The translations under genes were made by a program, and so were the position numbers. From Microsaccharimonas sp964523145 (GTDB lineage: Bacteria > Patescibacteriota > Saccharimonadia > Saccharimonadales > Saccharimonadaceae), in assembly GCA_964523145.1 (NCBI GenBank), contig CAZFYB010000004.1, positions 29,274 to 93,273 of the forward strand: a stretch of 64,000 bases of DNA, given 5' to 3'. Shown here piece after piece: positions 27,135 through 35,369 of the stretch; positions within the stretch are counted from its first letter, which is position 1, and the number at the start of each line of letters is the position of its first letter. A model generated the notes under the pieces. The model ran no database searches. It saw only the letters and a list, made by a program, of their open reading frames with translations, and was not told the DNA's origin.

Positions 27135-27395
27135 TTAATTTTCGTCTTTTTTCGCAACGAGCAGTAAGATACCGGCAACGAGGCTGGTGAAAATAAGCAT
27201 ACAGATACCAAAAGCAAGAGTATTCTTTTTTGTACCTTTGTAGATGCCCCAGGAAATTACTGTCATTGGGATCATCCAGATAAGAGGGATAAGGAGCCAG
27301 CCCACTCCGATTGTACTTACAAGACTGAAGATGAACGCCACCAACTTGATAGTGTTGTCGTTATCGCTGATAATTTTTTCGATTGGCTCGGCCAT
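27135..27395 (-). CDS. Small membrane protein, unknown (86 aa)
   Basis: The start ATG is preceded by a strong AGGAGG. The 86-residue product has an acidic, amphipathic N-tail (MAEPIEKIISDNDNTI), three hydrophobic helices (about 17-35, 37-52 and 60-80) and a charged end (KKDEN). The proteins have the look of DUF4190-type small membrane proteins, but I do not recognise a specific family. It is divergent from typA. Confidence 0.6.
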   Translation of the reverse strand: MAEPIEKIISDNDNTIKLVAFIFSLVSTIGVGWLLIPLIWMIPMTVISWGIYKGTKKNTLAFGICMLIFTSLVAGILLLVAKKDEN

Positions 27396-27435
27396 ATATA
27401 CCCTCCTTTTTTATTGCCTTTATGGTAACACGCCG

Positions 27436-27493
27436 TTGCTTAAACGCCTAATCTATGCTATAGTTTCAGATAAGGAAGCCCTGAAAAAAGGGC
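27436..27493 (+). promoter_or_regulatory. typA promoter and hairpin between ribosome site and start
   Basis: TTGCTT, 17 bases and TATAGT make a promoter (about 27436-27464). AAGGAAG (27472-27478) is followed by the hairpin GCCCT-gaaaaa-AGGGC (27478-27493), then ATATTTTT and the ATG at 27502. The stem would bring the ribosome site close to the start codon, or hide it. Confidence 0.5.
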
Positions 27494-27501
27494 ATATTTT
27501 T

Positions 27502-29322
27502 ATGAAAGAACCAAATCAAATTCGAAACGTCGCTATTATTGCTCACGTTGACCATGGCAAGACAACGCTTCTTGATGGCCTCCTAAAACAAAGTAATACC
27601 TTCCGTGCTAATCAAGCCGAAATGGAACAATCACTGATTATGGACAGTGGTGACCAAGAGCACGAACGCGGTATTACGATTACTGCTAAGCAAACTTCTG
27701 TATACCACGGTGATTACAAAATTAACATTATTGACACCCCTGGTCACGCCGACTTCTCTGGTGAAGTAGAGCGTACGCTTAACATGGCTGACGGAGTGCT
27801 GCTTATTGTTGACGCTCAAGAAGGCCCAATGCCACAAACGAAATTCGTTCTTTCTAAGGCACTTGAACTTGGCCTAAAACCAGTAGTTATTGTGAATAAA
27901 ATTGATAAGCCGTCACGCCGTATCGATGAGGTTGTCGATGAAGTATCTGATCTCTTTTTGGAACTTGCGATTAGCGATGACCAGTTACATTACCCTGTGT
28001 ACTACGCAATTGGCCGTGAAGGTAAAGCGTGGACATCACTTCCTGATAACACCGCTGAACATACTGACCTCACCCCTATATTTGATGCGATTATTAACGA
28101 CATCCCTGCGCCAACCGTTGAAGCTGACATGCCATTCCAGATGCTTGTTACCTCGCTTGCGTACGACACTTTCCAAGGTAAATATGCCATTGGCCGTATT
28201 ACTCGTGGAAAAATCAAAAAAGGCCAAGGCATTGTACTTATGAAGCGCGAAGGTGACATTGTCGCCTCTAAAGTTGATAAAGTATTTGGGTATCGTGGCC
28301 TGACTCGCGAAGAAATTGACGAAGCTGGTGCGGGTGACATTGTCGCTCTTACGGGTATTGGTGATGCGCACATTGGCGAAACACTTGCTGATAAAGACCA
28401 GCCTGAGGCACTGCCGGTTATTGACGTTGAAGCGCCAACACTCAGTATGTACCTCGGTCCAAACACGAGTCCTCTTAAAGGTAAAGAAGCAAAGTACAAT
28501 ACCAGCCGCCAAATTGGTGACCGCCTAAAGCAAGAACTTGAAACAAACGTATCACTTCGAGTGAAAGAAGAGGGTATTGGGTTTGTTGTTTCAGGTCGTG
28601 GTGAATTGCACCTTTCGGTGCTTATTGAAACACTCCGCCGTGAAGATTACGAATTTGAAGTTGGTCGTCCACAAGCCGTGACTATTGAAGAGGACGGTGT
28701 GGTGAAAGAACCAGTTGAAGAACTGCTTGTTGAAGTGGGGAGTGAATTCTTAGGCGCAGTCAGCCAAGAGTTAGGTGCACGTCGTGCAACGACTCTTAAG
28801 CAAGAACAAACTGCTTCTGGTGCGACTCGTGTGACGTATATCATTCCTACTCGAGCGATGATTGGTCTTCGTAACATCCTTATGACGGCTACTAAAGGCA
28901 CGATTATTATGAATAGCCTGCCACACGGCTACCAACCGCTGGGTGCTAAACTGCAACAACTTCGTAACGGTGCACTTATCGCTACCGAAGCCGGTGCGAC
29001 AACAGCCTTTGCACTTGATAACGCAGCAGCACGCGGAACATTGTTTGTTGGCCCAGGTACAACCGTATACCAAGGTATGATTGTTGGTTTATACAACCGT
29101 TCAGGTGACCTTGATGTGAATGTGTGTCGTGGTAAACAACTAACAAACATGCGTACGTCATCGAGTGATGGTACGATTCAGTTGACTCCGTTTACCGACC
29201 TTAGCCTTGAGCAATCAATTGACTTCCTTGAGGATGATGAGCTGCTTGAAGTTACTCCGCAGAGCGTTCGTTTGCGAAAACGATACCTCGACCCTAACCA
29301 ACGCAAACGCGCTGCAAAATAG
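27502..29322 (+). CDS. typA: Ribosome-binding GTPase TypA/BipA
   Basis: TypA is an EF-G-like translational GTPase involved in 50S assembly at low temperature and in stress. The 606 residues carry G1 AHVDHGKTT, G2/G3 ERGITITAK and DTPGHADFSGEVER, G4 NKIDK, the later EF-G-like domains and a basic C-terminus. Length is typical. The ATG at 27502 was chosen because RNVAIIAHVDHGKTT lies just after it, as in all TypA; longer in-frame starts would run through the neighbouring gene. Confidence 0.97.
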   Translation: MKEPNQIRNVAIIAHVDHGKTTLLDGLLKQSNTFRANQAEMEQSLIMDSGDQEHERGITITAKQTSVYHGDYKINIIDTPGHADFSGEVERTLNMADGVLLIVDAQEGPMPQTKFVLSKALELGLKPVVIVNKIDKPSRRIDEVVDEVSDLFLELAISDDQLHYPVYYAIGREGKAWTSLPDNTAEHTDLTPIFDAIINDIPAPTVEADMPFQMLVTSLAYDTFQGKYAIGRITRGKIKKGQGIVLMKREGDIVASKVDKVFGYRGLTREEIDEAGAGDIVALTGIGDAHIGETLADKDQPEALPVIDVEAPTLSMYLGPNTSPLKGKEAKYNTSRQIGDRLKQELETNVSLRVKEEGIGFVVSGRGELHLSVLIETLRREDYEFEVGRPQAVTIEEDGVVKEPVEELLVEVGSEFLGAVSQELGARRATTLKQEQTASGATRVTYIIPTRAMIGLRNILMTATKGTIIMNSLPHGYQPLGAKLQQLRNGALIATEAGATTAFALDNAAARGTLFVGPGTTVYQGMIVGLYNRSGDLDVNVCRGKQLTNMRTSSSDGTIQLTPFTDLSLEQSIDFLEDDELLEVTPQSVRLRKRYLDPNQRKRAAK

Positions 29323-29363
29323 CCTTGCGGGCACAGTTGAATCAGACGTATACTAGCTAGAGT

Positions 29364-30944
29364 ATGCCACGTAAAATAAACAGAGAACGAATTACTTCAT
29401 CGCTCGTTTCCGCCACGGGTTCGCTTTTGCGTGGCCAAAAAGGAATTGAAGAACGATTGGGCGATTTGTTGCATGATGTGCAGATAAATCGGGTATATGC
29501 TGACGGCAAAACATTTGTTGATTTAACGCCGGCAAAACGGGTGAAGTCTATTCGTGAAGAATACAACATGCTTCGTAAAGACCCTGATTTTGATTTACGA
29601 GAGTTTGTGACGCGGCATTTCCATAAACCTACGCTTGGGGCTTCTGATCAGTCGTATGCAAGTAATGCTGATCATGCGCCAATCGAACACATTAATGAGC
29701 TATGGAATGTACTCGAGCGCCGTAACCGGGTGACGCGCGGTTCATTACTCGCTTTACCGTATAAATATATCGTTCCTGGTGGTCGTTTTAACGAACAATT
29801 TTATTGGGATAGTTATTTTATTATGCTCGGCTTGGCCGCTGAAGATAAATGGCATGAAATTGAAGACATGATTAAAAACTTTGCGTATCAAATACGTAAG
29901 TATGGGTATATCCCGACCGCTAACCGTTCATACTTGCTAAGCCGCTCGCAGCCGCCACTTTTTTCACATATGGTGCAGTTACTCGCCACTCATAAAGGTA
30001 AGAACGTGCTTCGTGAATACTTACCGTACATGCTGACCGAATACCGATTTTGGATGCGGGGTAAAAGCCAACTATCCAAAACTGAACATCGAGCTTACCG
30101 TCGTTTAGTACAAATGCCTAATGGGGCATTGTTGAATCGTTATTACGACAACAAAACAACGCCACGCCCCGAATCGTTGACTGAAGACATCGAAACCGCC
30201 GAAGCTGCCGGAACACGTGATAGTGGACGGCTGTACTTGCATATTCGTGCAGCTGCAGAATCAGGTTGGGATTTTAGTTCGAGGTGGTTTTTAGATCCGC
30301 ATGACCTCGCAACGATTCACACTGCTGATATCGTACCGGTTGACCTTAATAGTTTGTTGTATCACCTAGAATCAACCATCGCTGCTGGGTATAAGGCAAT
30401 GGTAAACCCGGTGAGCGCTAAGCTATTCGAGAAAAAAGCAGCTAATCGTAAGAATGCGATTAATGAATATTTGTGGAACAAGCGACAAGGTTTTTACCGC
30501 GACTACAACGCGCATCACGGCAAATTCACCCCTGTTGAAAGTGTCGCAGCGGTGTTCCCGTTGTTTGTCGGGATTGCTTCTAAAGAGCAAGCTGATTTGG
30601 TTGCAAAACGATTAGAAAAGAAATACCTACAAAAAGGCGGACTGTTAACTACGCTTATTAACAACGGCCAGCAATGGGATGCACCAAATGGATGGGCGCC
30701 GCTACAGTGGGTGAGCTACGAAGGCTTGCGGCGTTACGATCAAGATGATCTTGCTGAAGAAGTGCGCAAACGTTGGCTCCATGTGAATGAGTTAGTGTAT
30801 GCCTCTTCGCAAAAGTTTATCGAAAAATATAACGTAATGAATGACGATGGTTTAGGCGGTGGTGGTGAATACGAACTGCAAGACGGCTTTGGGTGGACCA
30901 ATGGTGTATATGCAGCACTATTGGCGCATCGACCTAAAAAATAG
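29364..30944 (+). CDS. treA: Alpha,alpha-trehalase (GH37)
   Basis: Trehalase splits trehalose into two glucose units. The 526-residue protein has both family signatures: PGGRFNEQFYWDSYF (about 135-150) and QWDAPNGWAPLQW (about 435-447), plus the Gly-rich GGGGEYELQDGFGWTNG near the end. No signal peptide is seen, so it acts in the cytoplasm on imported or endogenous trehalose. TATACT (29349-29354) is 9 bases from the ATG. It is convergent with rarA, overlapping by 11 bases. Confidence 0.9.
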   Translation: MPRKINRERITSSLVSATGSLLRGQKGIEERLGDLLHDVQINRVYADGKTFVDLTPAKRVKSIREEYNMLRKDPDFDLREFVTRHFHKPTLGASDQSYASNADHAPIEHINELWNVLERRNRVTRGSLLALPYKYIVPGGRFNEQFYWDSYFIMLGLAAEDKWHEIEDMIKNFAYQIRKYGYIPTANRSYLLSRSQPPLFSHMVQLLATHKGKNVLREYLPYMLTEYRFWMRGKSQLSKTEHRAYRRLVQMPNGALLNRYYDNKTTPRPESLTEDIETAEAAGTRDSGRLYLHIRAAAESGWDFSSRWFLDPHDLATIHTADIVPVDLNSLLYHLESTIAAGYKAMVNPVSAKLFEKKAANRKNAINEYLWNKRQGFYRDYNAHHGKFTPVESVAAVFPLFVGIASKEQADLVAKRLEKKYLQKGGLLTTLINNGQQWDAPNGWAPLQWVSYEGLRRYDQDDLAEEVRKRWLHVNELVYASSQKFIEKYNVMNDDGLGGGGEYELQDGFGWTNGVYAALLAHRPKK

Positions 30945-32106
30945 TTTCGTCTTTTAAATCATCCGGTAAAAAGCCTTTGTTGTGCTTAAAGTCAGCTTCC
31001 CATTTATAGCCTTTGGCATAACCAAGGTCTTTCATAAGTTTTGTTGGGGCATTGCGTAAATGCAGAGGAACAGGTGAGTCGGAGTACTGCTTTGCGAGTG
31101 CTTGTGCTTTATTCATCGCGTTCGTTGTTTGTCGCGACTTCTCGCTTTTTGCCAGTGCGGCGGCAACGTGAAACAAAATATAACTTGATTCAGGCATGCC
31201 AATTCGTTCGACAGCCTGAAACGCATTGAGTGCTAATCCTAAGGCGCCATTACCGGCTAGGCCAATATCTTCTGAAGCAAAGATCAGCATACGCCGCGCA
31301 ATAAACTTCGGATCTTCGCCGGCATCAATCATACGAGCAAGGTAGTATAGCGTGGCATCGACATTGCTGCCGCGCATACTTTTAATGAAAGCTGAAATAA
31401 CGTTATAGTGCATTTCGCCTTTTTTATCGTAGCCAGGTAATCGTTTTTGAGCCGCGGTTTTCACTGTTTCAATAGTTACTTTTTTCGCCATACTGAGAGC
31501 AAGTTCTAGGTTACCTAAAGCAACGCGGGCATCGCCGCCTGAAAGCTCGGCTAGGTATTCGAGTGCATCAACGTTCACGCGTTTGGTTACTTTTTCAAGC
31601 TCAAGGGCGCGTTGCAAAATAGAAACAATTTCAGGTTTAGTCAGTGGCTCAAGTACTAATACGCGGCTTCGGCTAAGCAGTGGGGTAATGACTTCAAAAC
31701 TTGGGTTTTCGGTGGTTGCACCAATGAGCGTGATGAGCCCAGATTCAACATGGGGTAAAAACGCATCTTGCTGGGCTTTATTAAAGCGGTGGATTTCATC
31801 AACAAACAGAATGGTGCGTAGTTGTAGGTTCCAGTTTTGCCGAGCATGCTCGACAACGCGCTCGACATCTTTTTTGCCACTGGTTACAGCCGAAAGCTCA
31901 ATGAATTCAGCCTGTACTTCACGAGCAATAATACGAGCCAGAGTTGTTTTACCGCTGCCTGGCGGGCCCCATAACAACAAACTTACTGGTTCGCGGTTTT
32001 TAACAATTTGGCGAAGAATTTCCTTATTTCCTAATAGGTGTGTTTGGCCGATCACTTCATCAAGTGTTTGGGGGCGCATACGTTCAGCTAAAGGAATTCG
32101 GGCCAT
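30934..32106 (-). CDS. rarA: Replication-associated recombination protein RarA/MgsA
   Basis: RarA is an AAA+ ATPase acting at stalled replication forks. The 390-residue protein has Walker A GPPGSGKTT, Walker B LFVDEIHRF, sensor-1 ATTENPSFE, an Arg-finger region LLSRSRVLVL and the C-terminal tetramerisation and DNA-binding part (ASEDIGLAGNGALG, NAPTKLMKDLGYAKGY). TATAAT (complement of 32113-32118) is 6 bases from its ATG, again leaderless. Its length is slightly shorter than the E. coli protein (447). Confidence 0.95.
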   Translation of the reverse strand: MARIPLAERMRPQTLDEVIGQTHLLGNKEILRQIVKNREPVSLLLWGPPGSGKTTLARIIAREVQAEFIELSAVTSGKKDVERVVEHARQNWNLQLRTILFVDEIHRFNKAQQDAFLPHVESGLITLIGATTENPSFEVITPLLSRSRVLVLEPLTKPEIVSILQRALELEKVTKRVNVDALEYLAELSGGDARVALGNLELALSMAKKVTIETVKTAAQKRLPGYDKKGEMHYNVISAFIKSMRGSNVDATLYYLARMIDAGEDPKFIARRMLIFASEDIGLAGNGALGLALNAFQAVERIGMPESSYILFHVAAALAKSEKSRQTTNAMNKAQALAKQYSDSPVPLHLRNAPTKLMKDLGYAKGYKWEADFKHNKGFLPDDLKDETIF

Positions 32107-32162
32107 TCATTTATTATACCCTCGATTGGGGTGCATGTCATATGCAAAACAGTGGTGAGAGA

Positions 32163-32191
32163 TTTACATTTTAATTAAAATATGCTATAAT
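32163..32191 (+). promoter_or_regulatory. Promoter of the LCP gene
   Basis: TTTACA at 32163-32168, a 17-base spacer, and TATAAT at 32186-32191. A leader of about 90 bases follows, with the hairpin GAATGA...TCATTC (near 32203-32230) containing the inner stem TCCT-gtga-AGGA, then the ribosome site GAGGAGGG. Confidence 0.65.
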
Positions 32192-32288
32192 ATGGATGTG
32201 CGAATGATATCCTGTGAAGGAAGTCATTCAACCTGATCTTTAATATATCGACTACCGGCTTAATTGCCCCAATCCCCGAGGAGGGATC

Positions 32289-33320
32289 ATGAGTGAGACT
32301 GAAGATTTTGTCTTCGAAGAAGTACCCGTCAAACGCCCGACTCGTTTCGGGAAGGTGATCTTTTGGTTCATCGTTATGGGAGCGGTTATCGGTCTGGGCT
32401 TCTTTGCCTGGGCGATGATCAAGGCCGCTCCGGTGACGGCGACCATGCCGGCCGCTGAAGAAGATCGAGGTATCGATGGCTACGTAGCCCCCAGCTCGCC
32501 TACCGTTGTTGAAGATGACGGAACCGAGCACGAGCCGGTGAATATCCTGCTTATGGGTGTTGACACTCGAGGTAAGCTGACGCGCGAGGAAGCCCTTTCG
32601 GGTAACCAAACTGGCACTCGCTCTGACGTGATGATGAACATCAATCTTCCTGGCAACAAGAAGAATTCGATGATGAGCATCATGCGTGACTCGTGGGTAC
32701 CCGTTCCTTGTATGCGTGGAAACGCAGCCAAGATCAATGCGGCATTCGCGGGCGGCGGTGTGCAGTGTGCTGTTGCAACGGTTGAACAGCAACTCGACCA
32801 GCGCATCGATCATTTCGTGGTCATTGACTTCGAAGCTACCAAGGCAGCGATCGACAAGATGGGCGGCATCACTATCGACAACCCCACTCGGTTCGTCTCG
32901 TCCCACATGCGTGGGTACGTGTTCGAGCAGGGCCCGATTCACCTGGATGGTGAGCATGCTCTCGCATTCGTGCGTGAGCGGTATGCTTTTGCCACCGGTG
33001 ATGATACTCGTATCCAAAACCAACGCCTGTTCTTGTCGGCATTTATGGAGAAATTCATGACCTTCGACAAAGCAACGATGGTGCAGATGCTGCTGAGCAT
33101 GCAACCGTACGTGACGACCGATGATCGCCTGACAATCGAACGCCTTCTGGAGCTCGCCGATCAACTATCAGGAGCGACCTGGGCATCCGGGAAACTCCCC
33201 ACGAGCGGTGGCGGCTGGGAAGGTAGCCAGAATGTGGTGTACGTTGACGAGGCCAAGCGCCTTGAAATGCAACGTGCGCTAGACGAAGGTGAGCTCGCCA
33301 GCTTCCTCGCCCAGCAGTAG
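32289..33320 (+). CDS. LytR-CpsA-Psr (LCP) family wall-polymer ligase
   Basis: LCP enzymes attach anionic polymers to peptidoglycan outside the cell. The 343 residues show a short cytoplasmic start, one membrane helix (about 22-44) and the LCP domain with NILLMGVDTR, RSDVMMNINL, SIMRDSWVPV and the Arg/Asp lipid-phosphate site in HALAFVRERY and DDTRIQNQR. An AGGAGGG site precedes the ATG. Codons end far more often in G or C than in neighbours, suggesting acquisition from a GC-rich, perhaps actinobacterial, source. Own promoter and strong terminator make it a self-contained cassette. Confidence 0.9.
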   Translation: MSETEDFVFEEVPVKRPTRFGKVIFWFIVMGAVIGLGFFAWAMIKAAPVTATMPAAEEDRGIDGYVAPSSPTVVEDDGTEHEPVNILLMGVDTRGKLTREEALSGNQTGTRSDVMMNINLPGNKKNSMMSIMRDSWVPVPCMRGNAAKINAAFAGGGVQCAVATVEQQLDQRIDHFVVIDFEATKAAIDKMGGITIDNPTRFVSSHMRGYVFEQGPIHLDGEHALAFVRERYAFATGDDTRIQNQRLFLSAFMEKFMTFDKATMVQMLLSMQPYVTTDDRLTIERLLELADQLSGATWASGKLPTSGGGWEGSQNVVYVDEAKRLEMQRALDEGELASFLAQQ

Positions 33321-33360
33321 GGCAACGTTCGGTAGTCGATGATCAGTAGGAGAGTGTGGA

Positions 33361-33397
33361 AGCCCCCGAGCCTGCGAGTTTACTCGTGCTCGGGGCT
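33361..33397 (+). terminator. Strong terminator after the LCP gene
   Basis: AGCCCCCGAGC pairs with GCTCGGGGCT, with an inner CGAGT-tt-ACTCG stem, followed a few bases on by CCTTTTTC. It resembles the hairpin at 7759-7795. Confidence 0.8.
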
Positions 33398-33430
33398 TCT
33401 GCCTCTCCTTTTTCATTGCAAATAAAAAAC

Positions 33431-33446
33431 CTCAACAAACGTTGAG
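33431..33446 (-). terminator. Hairpin downstream of tRNA-Phe
   Basis: CTCAAC-aaac-GTTGAG with a TTTTTTATT run on the complementary strand, as expected for a terminator of the reverse-strand tRNA-Phe. Confidence 0.65.
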
Positions 33447-33455
33447 ATAATTTAT

Positions 33456-33531
33456 TGGTGGCTCCTCCCAGACTCGAACTGGGGACACGCGGCTCTTCAG
33501 GCCGCTGCTCTACCAGCTGAGCTAAAGAGCC
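33456..33531 (-). tRNA. tRNA-Phe (anticodon GAA)
   Basis: The complement has acceptor GGCTCTT/AGGAGCC, anticodon stem GCGGC/GCCGC with loop CTGAAGA (anticodon GAA), T-arm with GTTCGAGTC, and an encoded CCA. Confidence 0.95.
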
Positions 33532-33652
33532 ATTTGTGGTATGCGTACTGAACTATTGTAAAGAAATAGAGGTGATTTTTCAATAGAGAGGTGTAAAAGG
33601 GGTTAAAACAGTTGAAAATACCACCTCTCCTGCGTATAATACAACAGAGCAT

Positions 33653-33729
33653 GCGGGTGTAGCTCAGTTGTTTAGAGCGCGTCCTTGCCAAGGACGAGGT
33701 CCAGGGTTAGAGTCCCTGTACCCGCACCA
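33653..33729 (+). tRNA. tRNA-Gly (anticodon GCC)
   Basis: Acceptor GCGGGTG/TACCCGC, anticodon stem CGTCC/GGACG with loop TTGCCAA (anticodon GCC), T-arm GGGTTAGAGTCCC with an unusual A in place of the standard C in TTC, and encoded CCA. TATAAT is at 33635-33640. Its 3' half is copied twice more just downstream. Confidence 0.93.
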
Positions 33730-33764
33730 ATAAAAACGACCTAGTTTACTAGGTTATTTTTATT
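33730..33764 (+). terminator. Terminator after tRNA-Gly
   Basis: AATAAAAA and CCTAG pair with CTAGG and TTTTTATT around a TTTA loop. Confidence 0.75.
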
Positions 33765-33782
33765 GGTAAGAGATTTGCGCTG

Positions 33783-33798
33783 TAACCCTGGACCTCGT
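33783..33798 (-). repeat. Inverted copy of tRNA-Gly variable/T-arm segment
   Basis: taaccctggacctcgt is the exact reverse complement of bases 33694-33709 inside tRNA-Gly. Ten more matching bases (gtccagggta) appear in direct orientation at 33811-33820. Confidence 0.7.
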
Positions 33799-33843
33799 GA
33801 AATAATATAAGTCCAGGGTAGCCCAGCGAGCTAAGGCGAGCTG

Positions 33844-33869
33844 GGGTTAGAGTCCCTGTACCCGCACCA
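33844..33869 (+). repeat. 26-base direct copy of the tRNA-Gly 3' end
   Basis: Bases 33844-33869 repeat 33704-33729 exactly (T-arm, acceptor 3' strand and CCA), 140 bases apart. Duplicated tRNA 3' ends are typical attachment-site remnants left by integrases. The metal-resistance operon begins about 100 bases further on; no integrase gene is in the window. Confidence 0.7.
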
Positions 33870-33908
33870 TTAGAACCCAAAAGAACTATTAATAGTATAG
33901 TTTCTAAT

Positions 33909-33936
33909 TAATAAGACCGTATTGGTCTTATTTTTT
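33909..33936 (+). terminator. Terminator in front of the metal operon
   Basis: AATAAGACC-gtatt-GGTCTTATT followed by TTTTT; it isolates the metal operon from upstream transcription. Confidence 0.8.
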
Positions 33937-33949
33937 AACTTAAGTGTAA

Positions 33950-33977
33950 TTGACACAGTACCCCCTAGGGGTATATT
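33950..33977 (+). promoter_or_regulatory. Metal-responsive promoter with CsoR-type operator in the spacer
   Basis: TTGACA at 33950-33955 and TATATT at 33972-33977 frame the inverted repeat TACCCCCTAGGGGTA (33959-33973). G/C-tract palindromes of this kind are the known operators of CsoR-family repressors. Its position between the -35 and -10 boxes means that a bound repressor would block RNA polymerase. The regulator gene begins 8 bases after the -10 box. Confidence 0.75.
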
Positions 33978-33985
33978 ATTAATAT

Positions 33986-34261
33986 ATGATTATTGAGCTA
34001 AAAAAACGTGCATTACATCGAACTAAGATACTTGAAGGTCAAATGCGGGGTGTTCAAAAGATGATTGAGAACGAAGACTATTGTATGAACATTCTCACCC
34101 AGAGCTTGGCAATTCAAAAGTCAATTAGCTCTCTCAATAAGCTAATACTTGAAAATCACATACGTACCCACGTAAAAGATAGCTTCAACTCAGATAAAGA
34201 TGACGAAGAAACTATAGCCGAACTGCTTAGTCTGTACGAGTTAAACGTAAAGGGTAAATAA
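33986..34261 (+). CDS. CsoR/RcnR family metal-sensing repressor
   Basis: A 91-residue all-helical repressor that probably controls this operon. The likely metal ligands are Cys33 in DYCMNILTQ, His58 and His62 in NHIRTH. Copper-type CsoR proteins use Cys-His-Cys; the second His in place of the last Cys recalls the nickel/cobalt sensor RcnR, although RcnR also uses an N-terminal His. The neighbours (DUF305, CopB-type pump) argue for copper or silver. It is the first gene of the operon and sits behind a matching operator, which suggests autoregulation. Confidence 0.88.
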   Translation: MIIELKKRALHRTKILEGQMRGVQKMIENEDYCMNILTQSLAIQKSISSLNKLILENHIRTHVKDSFNSDKDDEETIAELLSLYELNVKGK

Positions 34262-34262
34262 C

Positions 34263-34628
34263 TTGAAGTTTATAACTGTATTAAAACATTCGTCAGTTCT
34301 ACTCGCAGTAATACTTCTTAACTCTGTTAGCCACGCATCAGCAATGATAGCTATACCGTCTCACGAAATGAATGGTATGAGCCACAGTTCTGGTGATGCA
34401 GGTTCTTGTGCAACTCTTTGTCGCACGGCTCTTGTCAGTAGAGATACGAACGATACAAATCGTCCAGATAACCAAGATGATGATACTGAGCCAGAAGTGC
34501 CATTTTACTTATCACTTCAAGCAAACAGTGTGAGTGAAAAGGAGTTAAGGCAAAAATTATATGCTGATGCCATAAAACCGCCGCCGAAAGTACCTGTCTA
34601 TATTCTGTATGGTGTATTCCGAGTTTAG
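34263..34628 (+). CDS. Secreted Met/His/Cys-rich protein, unknown
   Basis: A 121-residue protein with TTG start one base after the regulator stop. It has a signal peptide or anchor (about 8-26: VLKHSSVLLAVILLNSVSHA), then HEMNGMSHSSGDAGSC with CATLC, a cluster of His, Met and Cys suited to binding copper or silver. An acidic Asn/Asp stretch (about 60-78) and a C-terminal proline-rich part follow. I do not recognise the family. Its place in the operon suggests a periplasmic or surface metal-binding role, by inference. Confidence 0.65.
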   Translation: MKFITVLKHSSVLLAVILLNSVSHASAMIAIPSHEMNGMSHSSGDAGSCATLCRTALVSRDTNDTNRPDNQDDDTEPEVPFYLSLQANSVSEKELRQKLYADAIKPPPKVPVYILYGVFRV

Positions 34629-34678
34629 GAGCTATCTGTTTAATCGGATACTACTTAATAAATAACTTTGGAGAAATT

Positions 34679-35368
34679 ATGAAAAAGAATAAATACGGCA
34701 TAGTTGTTATCGCTACCATTCTTGTTATTGCTATCGCAGGTATATCTGTATATGCAATAAATAAAAGCAATAATGCTATGGAAAATGAAATGTCAAAAAA
34801 AACATCAAATTCTCAACAACCATCTTCAAATGAGAGTATTGATAAATACGCTACGCTAAAGGGCGACGATTTTGACGAGAGCTATATTGCAGAAATGCTC
34901 GCCCACCACGAAGGGGCTATTTCAATGTCCGAAATGGTAGGAGCTGGCACAGACAGAAAAGAGCTTCTCGATTTAGCTCAGACTATTATGCAAACTCAGA
35001 CACAAGAGTTAATGAAAATGCAGGAATGGCAAACACAGTGGGGCTACGAGAAGACTATGGGTGGACATTCTAGCCACTCAGGTATGGGCAATGAAATGTC
35101 TGGAACAATGATGGATATGGGCAAAGAGCTTGAAGGTCTAAAGGGCGCGGAGTTCGACAAGAAATTTCTTGAACTGATGATAGAACATCACCAACAAGCA
35201 GTTGATATGTCTAAGTACGCAAATACAAATGCAGGTCATCAAGAAGTAAAGGACTTATCAAAAGCAATAATTGATGCTCAAAATGCCGAAATCGCTCAAA
35301 TGAAACAGTGGCAAATGGATTGGGGCTTTGTAGAAAATGGTAGCTCAATGCCAGGAATGAACCACTAA
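34679..35368 (+). CDS. DUF305 tandem-domain membrane-anchored protein
   Basis: This 229-residue protein has one N-terminal membrane helix (about 7-27) and two DUF305 repeats. Each has a His-His motif at a similar place (MLAHHEGAISMSEM and MIEHHQQAVDMSKY) and a QTQEL/QNAEI-M-Q-W element; a Met/His/Gly linker (MGGHSSHSGMGNEM) lies between. DUF305 (ferritin-like) proteins are often next to copper-resistance genes and may bind metal. A GGAG ribosome site precedes the ATG. The gene sits one base upstream of the ATPase gene. Confidence 0.88.
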   Translation: MKKNKYGIVVIATILVIAIAGISVYAINKSNNAMENEMSKKTSNSQQPSSNESIDKYATLKGDDFDESYIAEMLAHHEGAISMSEMVGAGTDRKELLDLAQTIMQTQTQELMKMQEWQTQWGYEKTMGGHSSHSGMGNEMSGTMMDMGKELEGLKGAEFDKKFLELMIEHHQQAVDMSKYANTNAGHQEVKDLSKAIIDAQNAEIAQMKQWQMDWGFVENGSSMPGMNH

Positions 35369-35369
35369 A

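Noticed and set aside
28002..28512. Reverse-strand open frames of about 160 codons opposite typA
   Set aside because: TypA motifs are clear on the forward strand; the reverse products are low-complexity with no start signals.
32175..33164. Long reverse-strand open frame (329 codons) opposite the LCP gene
   Set aside because: It is the shadow of a GC-rich coding gene: His/Arg/Asp-rich, no domain, no ribosome site. The forward LCP protein has clear family motifs.
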